Below are positions 1 to 4,757 of a stretch of DNA of 9,190 nt, in pieces (positions within the stretch are counted from its first letter, which is position 1; the number at the start of each line of letters is the position of its first letter). Where the stretch lies: contig DJWK01000031.1 of the NCBI GenBank assembly GCA_002441555.1, forward strand, positions 1 to 9,190, read 5' to 3'. The position numbers were made by a program, and so were the translations under genes. Under the pieces are notes generated by a model. That model was given only the letters and a program-made list of their open reading frames with translations, was not told where the DNA came from and made no database searches. The DNA is from Thermodesulfobacteriaceae bacterium UBA6232 (lineage in GTDB: Bacteria > Desulfobacterota > Thermodesulfobacteria > Thermodesulfobacteriales > Thermodesulfobacteriaceae).

Positions 1-46
1 GAAATAAAACACAAGTAAGAAACAATAAGGATTTGAGGTAGGTAGG
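1..46 (+). promoter_or_regulatory. Possible leader-proximal flank of the CRISPR array
   Basis: AT-rich sequence left of the first complete repeat. If it were a spacer of the usual 36-38 bp, the end of another repeat should appear near positions 1-9, but none does, so the repeat at 47 is the first of the array. Because the opposite end is degenerate, this side is probably the leader side. Only its last 46 bases are in the window, and no promoter can be assigned. Confidence 0.4.
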
Positions 47-458
47 GTTGAAACCTGCCCTGGTTCTCAAGGGATTGCGACCTAACAACATAGCCCACCT
101 CCCTTCTATTTTTTTCATGTTGAAACCTGCCCTGGTTCTCAAGGGATTGCGACCAAAATAATCATCTTTAGTCAATCCAAACCACTTTGGTTGAAACCTG
201 CCCTGGTTCTCAAGGGATTGCGACAGTTCTTCAATGTCTTCTAAGGCTTCCAAACCATCAAAGTTGAAACCTGCCCTGGTTCTCAAGGGATTGCGACTCC
301 CTTAAAAACCCATCTTTCTTTCATCTTACACCTCGTTGAAACCTGCCCTGGTTCTCAAGGGATTGCATGAGGGGGGGAGTTGAAACCTGCCGCTGGTTTT
401 CAAGGGATTGCATGAGGGGAGGTGTTGAAACTTGCCCTGATTCCCAAGGCATTGTGAC
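47..458 (+). CRISPR. CRISPR array, 5 good plus 2 degenerate repeats
   Basis: The 35-bp repeat starts GTTGAAACCTGCCCTGG and ends AAGGGATTGCGAC. Copies lie at 47-81, 119-153, 190-224 and 263-297 (identical) and at 335-369 (last three bases changed, GAC to ATG). Degenerate copies follow at 379-411 and 424-458. Unique spacers are 82-118 (37), 154-189 (36), 225-262 (38) and 298-334 (37). The repeat has a weak inner stem, CCCT/AGGG. Terminal repeat decay is usual at the leader-distal end, which suggests + strand transcription with the 8-nt crRNA handle ATTGCGAC. The other reading (handle GTTTCAAC on the - strand) cannot be excluded from the repeat alone. No cas gene is in the window, so the subtype is open; the repeat style fits type I-A/I-B or III. 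Confidence 0.97.
335..458 (+). repeat. Decayed array end: 44-45 bp tandem units
   Basis: From the fifth repeat onward the unit changes from repeat plus 36-38 bp spacer to repeat plus 12 bp. The two 12-bp inserts (367-378 and 412-423) are near-identical, ATGAGGGGGGGA and ATGAGGGGAGGT, so they are not independent spacers. The repeat at 379 has one inserted G and a C-to-T change. The repeat at 424 has several substitutions (CTTGCCCTGATTCCCAAGGC). This looks like local tandem duplication of an already mutated terminal repeat, not spacer acquisition. Confidence 0.85.
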
Positions 459-735
459 AAAAGGAAATGGAGATCCTCTGTCAAGGGAAGAGAGAATAGA
501 GTATTATTTTAACTATCAAAGGAATCCTAAGGGTAATGAATATAAAGAGAGATTTAACAAAAGGTTAATGGAGTATTTGATATGGTATAATGGGGGGACC
601 TCATTTTGGATTAAAAACAAACCACCGTAAAAATGGTATTGTGAAAATTTTTTAAAAAATAATACTCAGTCTAAAAAGATATGGACTTATACACCTGAGT
701 ATCAAATTATTTTTTTACAGAATTTTTTGTTTTAA
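459..735 (+). pseudogene. Remnant of an rve-type (IS481/IS3-like) transposase, C-terminal part
   Basis: One reading frame runs from the last CRISPR repeat to a stop at 733-735, broken by a single in-frame TAA at 628-630. Its translation carries signatures of the integrase core C-terminus. IEYYFNYQRNPKGNEYKERFN resembles the HYFtYPrnPkgNAyiERFN region that holds the third catalytic acid (Glu). RLMEYLIWYN resembles the family's kLmEYLiWYNt.RPH. After the TAA, KWYCENFLKNNTQSKKIW and then TYT resemble the usual end of these proteins. The stretch normally lying between the ERFN segment and the LMEYL segment is missing, as if deleted between two RFN-like sites. The N-terminal two thirds, including both catalytic aspartates, is absent, so the remnant is inactive. 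Family membership is from motif recall; the decay is seen directly. Confidence 0.7.
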
Positions 736-860
736 TGATCGCAGACTAAAGCTAACATTACAAGATTATTTTGTGTTTCCCACATAGTGTCAAAAAAAGT
801 TGTATATAAATTTTTTCTTCTTTTATAATAATTCTAATTTTTTTCTTCTCTATATTTTGC

Positions 861-968
861 TCATCCTGGACCTACCTCAGCTCCTCTCTGCCTCTTTATC
901 TCATCCATCTTTTGCATTTCTTTTAACCACTTTAATAAATCTCTCAAAAACTTAGTCCAATTCCTCAT
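861..968 (-). CDS. Possible 35-residue small protein
   Basis: ATG at 966-968 to TGA at 861-863. The product begins MRNWTKFLRDLLKWLK and is basic and amphipathic, with a Gly/Pro-containing tail. No clear Shine-Dalgarno precedes it, and the sequence between it and the small gene at 1052 (83 bp) contains stops in all frames. It may be a decayed part of a longer gene: in another frame just upstream there is a YETLKK-like string reminiscent of YELLKK in the neighbouring small protein. I do not recognise a family. Low confidence that it is expressed. Confidence 0.22.
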   Translation of the reverse strand: MRNWTKFLRDLLKWLKEMQKMDEIKRQRGAEVGPG

Positions 969-1051
969 AAATTGCTAAAAATGAGCCCTAAGTCTCTTTT
1001 TTGAGAGTTTCATAAATCTTTTTCAAATTATTTTCTTAATAAAAAATTTTT

Positions 1052-1189
1052 TTACTTTTTTAACATTAGGGTTTCAAAAAAAATTTTAATCATTTTTCTA
1101 ATTTCTTTTGTCAAAAGTTCTTCAAGTATTTCTTTTTTCTCAGGATGTTGTATAATTTTTTTGAGAAGTTCATAAAGGTTTTCTCTCAT
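1052..1189 (-). CDS. Small 45-residue charged helical protein
   Basis: ATG at 1187-1189, TAA at 1052-1054. A strong Shine-Dalgarno (CCAGGAGGG) lies about six bases upstream, which fixes the start. The product begins MRENLYELLKKI, continues with EKKEILEELLTKEIRK and ends in a short hydrophobic stretch (MIKIFFETLML) and KK, so it is predicted to be mostly helical. It has no family I recognise. Much of the sequence and its upstream region is duplicated in inverted orientation at 2609-2748, where the start codon is lost. A nine-codon upstream ORF (1213-1242, MDLKKGVKF) ends just before the Shine-Dalgarno and is partly kept in the copy. A TATAAT box at 1271-1276 could drive it, but its -35 is poor. 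It lies downstream of the ATPase gene on the same strand and might also be read through from it. Confidence 0.5.
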   Translation of the reverse strand: MRENLYELLKKIIQHPEKKEILEELLTKEIRKMIKIFFETLMLKK

Positions 1190-1283
1190 TTTTGCCCTCC
1201 TGGTTAGTTTTCCTAAAATTTAACCCCTTTCTTTAAATCCATCTTTACCGCCAATTTGTACACAAAATTTATTATACTACCAA
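1098..1283 (-). repeat. Inverted duplication, left copy
   Basis: Read on the - strand from 1283 down to 1098, this segment matches 2609-2748 read on the + strand. Runs include GGTAAAGATGGATTTAAAG, AAACTAACCAGGAGGG and, after a gap of about 46 bp in the other copy, GAGAAAAAAGAAATACTTGA. Identity in aligned parts is about 90% by eye. The copy begins only six bases past the stop codon of the ATPase gene and contains the upstream region and most of the small gene at 1052-1189. Confidence 0.9.
1271..1276 (-). promoter_or_regulatory. Candidate -10 box for the small gene
   Basis: Perfect TATAAT on the - strand, about 82 bases before the ATG at 1189. The expected -35 position reads TTTATT, which is weak. 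The right copy of the duplication has TATGAC here instead, so the box is not conserved between copies. Confidence 0.3.
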
Positions 1284-1288
1284 TGAAA

Positions 1289-2533
1289 TTATAAATAAAA
1301 ACAGGGAAATAAAAATATTTTTGTATGATTCAATTTTTTGGAAGATATTCTTCTCAAATTTAAGCTGATTATTGCTGCTCTCTCGGGAGAGTAATTTTTT
1401 ATAAAACTGATAAAACTTCTCGTTATTTCAGGAGTAAGTTCAACTTCAACTGGGATGAGATTTCCTTCATAAAAGATGATAAAATCCACTTCAGCCTTTG
1501 CGGCTGTTCTCCAGAATTTTATTTCTAACCCCAACTTTCGGAACTCACTGAAAACAAAATTTTCTAAAATTACACCTTTGTCTGTTCTGTTATCAAAAGA
1601 GGAAAAGTTGTTTAAAAGGGCATTCCTTAAACCGCTATCCAAAAAGTATAATTTTCTTGCTTTTTTTAGTTCGGTTAGCAAATTTCTGTGATAGGATGAT
1701 ATAGACTCAACTATATAGGTTTGAACAAGGAGATTAAGATAATTTACAACTGTTCTGTAATCCATTTTCAATTCCTTTGCAAGACTGCTTAGCTCTAAAA
1801 GTGAGCCTGTAAGAAAGGAAAGAGACTTTAAAAAGCTTCTGAACTTCTCAAGTTCTCTAACATTTAAAAAGAAAAATATATCCTTTTCAATATAAGTCTG
1901 CAACAAATTTTTCAAAAGTTGAATCTTTATCTTTTCATCATGTTCTTTTACAATGGCAGGAAAGCCTCCGTATAGCACAAATTCTTCCCAGTATCTTAAA
2001 AATTCTATTTCAAAAATGACATCTTTCTGAATTAACTTATCAGAGGTTAAGAATCTAAAAAATTCTTTGGAGTACTCAATAAAGACCTCATAAAGGCTTC
2101 TGTCTTTCCACAGTAAGAACTCTTCAAAGGTAAGCGGCAAAAGTTCAAAATAGATAGCCCGCCCAACAAGATATTTTCCGAGGTTTTCCTTTACTTCAAA
2201 AGAACCGGAACCTGTGACAAAGATTTTAAGCCTTCCTTTATAATGATCGTGGAGAATTTTTATATATTTTCCTATGTCCTTTACATATTGTGCTTCATCA
2301 ATATATAGAAACTTCCCCTCTACATATCTTTTCCCGAAAAGCAAAGGATCTTTTATAAGGGCTTGCGAGAGATCTTCAAATTCTAAAGAAATATATGTGC
2401 CACCGTATTTTTCTTGAAAATATTTTAAAAGAGTGGTCTTTCCGCTTTGCCTCGGGCCTTTTATAAGAATAACTTCGTCTCTTTTAATCCATTTTTCCAG
2501 CTCTTTTTCTAATTTTCTTGGAAGATACTCCAT
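1289..2533 (-). CDS. AAA-family ATPase with DUF4143 C-terminal domain
   Basis: 414 residues. Walker A GPRQSGKTT is at about 26-34, Walker B KFLYIDEAQ at 74-82, and a sensor-like segment IFVTGSGSF at 104-112, followed by FELLPLTFEEFL, typical of this family (AAA_14 plus DUF4143). A helical, winged-helix-like middle leads to a C-terminal endonuclease-fold segment with AEVDFIIF (Asp350) and IPVEVEL (Glu363). In that D...ExK-type motif the position usually held by Lys is Glu (VEVE), so the nuclease fold may be inactive. Proteins of this family are abundant in thermophiles and archaea and often mobile; their function is unsettled. The ATG at 2533 is preceded by a consensus promoter but no clear Shine-Dalgarno. 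The gene is bracketed by an inverted duplication (1098-1283 and 2609-2748). Confidence 0.9.
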   Translation of the reverse strand: MEYLPRKLEKELEKWIKRDEVILIKGPRQSGKTTLLKYFQEKYGGTYISLEFEDLSQALIKDPLLFGKRYVEGKFLYIDEAQYVKDIGKYIKILHDHYKGRLKIFVTGSGSFEVKENLGKYLVGRAIYFELLPLTFEEFLLWKDRSLYEVFIEYSKEFFRFLTSDKLIQKDVIFEIEFLRYWEEFVLYGGFPAIVKEHDEKIKIQLLKNLLQTYIEKDIFFFLNVRELEKFRSFLKSLSFLTGSLLELSSLAKELKMDYRTVVNYLNLLVQTYIVESISSYHRNLLTELKKARKLYFLDSGLRNALLNNFSSFDNRTDKGVILENFVFSEFRKLGLEIKFWRTAAKAEVDFIIFYEGNLIPVEVELTPEITRSFISFIKNYSPERAAIISLNLRRISSKKLNHTKIFLFPCFYL

Positions 2534-2570
2534 AAAAATTAGCTTTAAAATTGTAGCAAAGTCTTAATGT

Positions 2571-2598
2571 ATTATAGAAAAGTTTTAAATCGTGTCAA
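2571..2598 (-). promoter_or_regulatory. Consensus sigma-70 promoter of the first ATPase gene
   Basis: On the - strand, TTGACA (2593-2598), a 16-bp spacer, and TATAAT (2571-2576). Both hexamers are perfect. The predicted start near 2564 gives a leader of about 30 bases with no evident Shine-Dalgarno before the ATG at 2533. Confidence 0.75.
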
Positions 2599-2608
2599 GC
2601 AATAAAAC

Positions 2609-2748
2609 TTGGTAGTATGACAAATTTTTTGTATGGATTGGTGGTAAAGATGGATTTAAAGAAAAGGGTTGAATTTAGGGAAAACTAACCAGGAGGGAAG
2701 CTTTGAGAAAAAAGAAATACTTGAAGAACTTTTGGCAAAAGAAATTAG
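2609..2748 (+). repeat. Inverted duplication, right copy with broken small gene
   Basis: This is the partner of 1098-1283 in opposite orientation. It keeps the upstream region, including the short ORF starting ATGGATTTAAAG (extended here by mutation), the CCAGGAGGG Shine-Dalgarno, and the coding piece for EKKEILEELLAKEIR at 2705-2748. About 46 bp holding the start codon and first residues of the small gene are gone. Past 2748 the similarity stops. The copy lies upstream of the first ATPase's promoter and about 90 bp past the stop of the second ATPase gene. Confidence 0.88.
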
Positions 2749-2839
2749 GCATAAAAGTTTTCTTCAGAATATCTTTGGAGAAAGGATGCAAAATATAAAG
2801 AAAAAACTGCGTCCTTTCAAAGTGGGAAAAGGGGGTTGT

Positions 2840-4000
2840 TTACCAGAGAAAACCCAGAAGCCACATGGGAAGCCTGTTTTTCACTGGCACTTCCAAATCA
2901 TCCGCTATTACAAAATCAGCACCTTTCAGCTCTTTTTTTCTCCCTCCTACCTCTATTTTTATTCCGTTTACAATATAGTCGCCTTCTTCCTCTTTTGAAC
3001 TTGCATATACTTCATACCTTTCAGAAAGACTGAAAACAACAAAAGCCTCCCGAGCTGACCCTAAATTCCCTTTATAACAGTAATAAACTGAAGGATCGTT
3101 TATTAGCATTTTAGCTCCCTTGGAATAAACACTTTTATCACCTTTCTTTCTCACAATTCTTAAAAGCTCAAGAGCTTCCATTATGCTTAAAAGCTGATAC
3201 AGTTTTTCTTTTCCAACATGCCACTCATTGCAAAGCTTGGTTACATTTATAGTAGGAACCGGAGAGCTGATTAAATATCCAAAAACTGCTTGCATAAGTC
3301 TTAAGTGATTACTCTGAATGGAGGGTAAAAAGAAAGGCACATCATAAAAAATTGTTTTTTCAATTATACCCTGTATCCTTTTGCAGTACTCTCCCTCAAA
3401 AAAGATAGGTCTTGTGCCGGCGCTGACATACTCTCTAAAAGCTCTTAATATATTTACTTTTTTAACAACCTCAAAAACATCTTTTTTTATGTTAAATAAA
3501 TCTACAGGATCAATTAATATCTTAGAGGTTAAATAAAGATATTCTCTGAAGGACATCAAGGGCAATTTTATCTGAATAAATCTTCGTGAAAGATCAGCAA
3601 TTCCTGTTTTTAAAAGAAGACTGCTACTTCCACTTGCCCAGATGTATCGTTCTGGATAATCGTCATACAAAGCTTTAAGATGTAAACTCCAATCTCTGGC
3701 ATGATGGACTTCATCAATAATTACTCCTTCATAGCCCCTGGCAAAGACTTCACGAACAACCTCATATAAAGGATGGGCAAGTATTAGAGGGTGATCCGCA
3801 GACAAGTAAAGAAAAGGTTTTTCCTTTGCACGGTAAAGCAAAAAAGTTGTTTTACCAACACCCCTCTGGCCATAAACTAAAACCGCTCTCGTGTTTTTCA
3901 ATTCTATGGCTTTGTAAAGAGGTCTCAGTTTTTCAGGAAGAGAAAGCTTGATTCTTTCGTGAACTTCTTCCAGATAATAAACCAGTTCTTTTACACTCAT
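2840..4000 (-). CDS. AAA-family ATPase with C-terminal DUF4143-like domain
   Basis: 386 residues. Walker A GQRGVGKTT is at 44-52, Walker B GVIIDEVHHA at 92-101, sensor-like WASGSSS at 121-127, then RRFIQIKLPLMSFREYL, as in the AAA_14 family. A winged-helix-like segment spans about 234-285 (NVTKLCNEWHVGKEKLYQLL). The C-terminus has EGDYIVNGIKIEVGG and RLPMWLLGFLW, matching the endonuclease-fold end of one branch of these ATPases. It is only distantly similar to the 414-residue neighbour on the same strand. The ATG at 4000 lies seven bases after a TATAAT box, so the mRNA probably starts at the A of the ATG. Three palindromes cover the promoter, pointing to tight, possibly self-imposed repression; the winged helix would be a natural DNA-binding part. 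The biological role of the family is not established. Confidence 0.9.
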   Translation of the reverse strand: MSVKELVYYLEEVHERIKLSLPEKLRPLYKAIELKNTRAVLVYGQRGVGKTTFLLYRAKEKPFLYLSADHPLILAHPLYEVVREVFARGYEGVIIDEVHHARDWSLHLKALYDDYPERYIWASGSSSLLLKTGIADLSRRFIQIKLPLMSFREYLYLTSKILIDPVDLFNIKKDVFEVVKKVNILRAFREYVSAGTRPIFFEGEYCKRIQGIIEKTIFYDVPFFLPSIQSNHLRLMQAVFGYLISSPVPTINVTKLCNEWHVGKEKLYQLLSIMEALELLRIVRKKGDKSVYSKGAKMLINDPSVYYCYKGNLGSAREAFVVFSLSERYEVYASSKEEEGDYIVNGIKIEVGGRKKELKGADFVIADDLEVPVKNRLPMWLLGFLW

Positions 4001-4006
4001 AGTTCT

Positions 4007-4034
4007 ATTATAGAACTATTTTTGATTTTTTCAA
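4007..4034 (-). promoter_or_regulatory. Promoter of the second ATPase, probably leaderless
   Basis: On the - strand, TTGAAA (4029-4034), a 16-bp spacer, and a perfect TATAAT (4007-4012). Six bases separate the -10 box from the ATG whose A is at 4000, the normal distance to a transcription start, so no 5' leader or Shine-Dalgarno is possible from this promoter. The -10 box forms the centre of the first palindrome. Confidence 0.7.
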
Positions 4035-4051
4035 GTATTTAGTTCTATAAT
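4022..4051 (+). promoter_or_regulatory. Weak candidate divergent promoter
   Basis: On the + strand, TTGATT (4022-4027), 18 bp, and TATAAT (4046-4051) inside the second palindrome. It would direct transcription toward the structured element at 4205-4361. The TATAAT arises automatically from the palindrome, so the evidence is weak. Confidence 0.25.
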
Positions 4052-4130
4052 AGAACTAAATTTTTAAAAAGAAGTTCTACTTTAGAACTATAAATTTTTT
4101 TTCCTTTTGCTTCCTAAAAGGCTTTAAATC

Positions 4131-4155
4131 TCCTTAAAACCCTTGGTTTTAAGGA
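4131..4155. repeat. Perfect 11-bp inverted repeat with 3-nt loop
   Basis: Arms TCCTTAAAACC (4131-4141) and GGTTTTAAGGA (4145-4155) with loop CTT. There is no U-run on either side, so it is not a standard intrinsic terminator. It lies between the operator cluster and the CRISPR-repeat-like sequence, and could be an RNA hairpin or a further protein-binding site. Confidence 0.75.
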
Positions 4156-4162
4156 TCTGTTA

Positions 4163-4199
4163 TCGTTAAACCCGAAAGAAAACAAAAGCAGGTTTCAAC
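4163..4199 (-). repeat. Stand-alone degenerate CRISPR-repeat-like sequence
   Basis: On the - strand the first 12 bases, GTTGAAACCTGC, are identical to the start of the array repeat. Bases 13-22 match at six of ten positions (three of the changes are C to T). With a 2-base gap, GGG, TT and CGA of the repeat's end can also be aligned. No spacer or second repeat flanks it. It lies more than 3.7 kb from the array. Confidence 0.45.
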
Positions 4200-4204
4200 C
4201 TTAT

Positions 4205-4361
4205 GGCTAACCCAGGAAGAGCTGGGTGGTGCCCTCCACGGGCATAAGCTCTGGGCAGTCACCCCTATCACCCGTAGGGTGAGTGGACCCGATAGCCTTG
4301 GTTATCAGCTATCACTAATTAATTTTAAAAGATCTTCCAAAATAATTAACCCCCTTCGGGT
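4205..4361. ncRNA. GC-rich multi-hairpin element, candidate structured RNA
   Basis: Positions 4211-4300 are about 63% G+C (57 of 90 counted) in surroundings near 30%. Consecutive hairpins can be drawn: ACCCAG/CTGGGT (4210-4215 with 4222-4227), TGCCC/GGGCA (4230-4234 with 4240-4244), CACCC/GGGTG (4269-4273 with 4277-4281), GATAGC/GCTATC (4291-4296 with 4308-4313) and ACCC/GGGT (4349-4352 with 4358-4361). A longer alternative joins CCCAG plus AGCT (4211-4223) to AGCTCTGGG (4247-4255), enclosing the second hairpin, which suggests two conformations. High G+C in a structured block is typical of non-coding RNA in AT-rich thermophiles. I do not recognise it as RNase P, SRP, tmRNA, 6S or a named riboswitch. 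A guide-RNA end of a TnpB/IS605-type element is conceivable, but no tnpB is present. The strand is undecided. Confidence 0.5.
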
Positions 4362-4554
4362 GCATCTGTCTCTCTCCTTTAAAAAGAAGAGTATTAGACG
4401 CAAAATTTATCCTAAACCGAAGAAAAAAAGGAAATACAGACTCTGGGCATATCTGATGAACTGTGGGGAGAGGATTACTGATTGGTTGACAGAATTTTCA
4501 AAGGTCTTACAATTTTCAATTAAAGGTGTTGCCCTGAGAAACAGGCAAAAATGA
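4279..4554 (+). CDS. Doubtful 91-residue basic ORF
   Basis: An open frame with GTG at 4279 and TGA at 4552-4554, whose stop overlaps the ATG of the next ORF (ATGA). Its first third lies inside the GC-rich hairpin element, and there is no Shine-Dalgarno, so a start there is unlikely. The middle is a Lys/Arg cluster (YPKPKKKRKY) and the end an amphipathic stretch. The frame is open further upstream to 4153 but without a start codon. The 4-bp overlap is the only positive sign of being a gene. No family recognised. Confidence 0.2.
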   Translation: MSGPDSLGYQLSLINFKRSSKIINPLRVHLSLSFKKKSIRRKIYPKPKKKRKYRLWAYLMNCGERITDWLTEFSKVLQFSIKGVALRNRQK

Positions 4555-4757
4555 AAAAAGAAAAATTCAAAACCAAAACAACAAGAGGAGACCCGGGAGC
4601 ACAGGAAATAGTTTCAAGCTTTCTGGAGATGGATATCTGGGATCGTTTGGAAGTTTGCCTGCTTAACGGTAAAAAGTGTGCAGAGATTCGCAAGCTGTTC
4701 AAAGGAGAGGAAGAGGAACCTTATGAAATTTATAGAGAACCTTTTCAGGACGATTGA
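4551..4757 (+). CDS. Small protein overlapping the nucleotidyltransferase gene
   Basis: 68 residues. The basic N-terminus (MKKEKFKTKTTRG) is followed by a helical, acidic C-terminal half with DIWDRLEVCLLNGKKCAEIRKL and a run of Glu (GEEEEP). No known domain is recognised and there is no clear Shine-Dalgarno. The last 35 bp overlap the start of the nucleotidyltransferase gene in another frame, an arrangement that favours translational coupling and resembles toxin-antitoxin or AbiE-like pairs in which a small partner gene precedes the nucleotidyltransferase. A role as partner or antitoxin is inference from position only. The start could also be internal, since the N-terminal third looks unlike the rest. 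Confidence 0.45.
   Translation: MKKEKFKTKTTRGDPGAQEIVSSFLEMDIWDRLEVCLLNGKKCAEIRKLFKGEEEEPYEIYREPFQDD

Larger units (their letters stand above)
4001..4089. promoter_or_regulatory. Three operator-like palindromes AGTTCTA-N3-TAGAACT
   Basis: Perfect 7-bp arms with a 3-bp centre occur at 4001-4017 (centre TTA), 4041-4057 (centre TAA, arms extend to 4040 and 4058) and 4073-4089 (centre CTT). Centre-to-centre distances are 40 and 32 bp, close to whole helical turns, so bound dimers would lie on roughly the same face. The first covers the -10 box up to the ATG of the ATPase gene, the second sits just upstream of the -35, and the third is further upstream. This is the layout of a repressor operator array. 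The binding protein is unknown; the ATPase's own winged helix is a candidate by inference. Confidence 0.8.

Noticed and set aside
367..630. 87-codon open frame on the + strand as a normal gene
   Set aside because: Its first third is translated CRISPR repeat (MRGGVETC twice) and the rest is the transposase remnant; it has no ribosome binding site and the homology continues past its stop.
1476..1691. 71-codon open frame on the + strand
   Set aside because: Lies antisense within the DUF4143 ATPase gene, which has full motifs.
2669..3033. Open frames on the + strand at 2669-2998 and 2836-3033
   Set aside because: The first starts with TTG inside the inverted duplication and runs into antisense of the ATPase gene; the second is wholly or mostly antisense. 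Only the 2705-2748 piece is meaningful, as a remnant of the small gene.
4205..4361. Identification of the hairpin block as a TnpB/IscB guide RNA
   Set aside because: The general look (serial short GC hairpins) would fit, but no tnpB, iscB or IS200/IS605 transposase sequence is in the window, and no specific conserved motif could be named.
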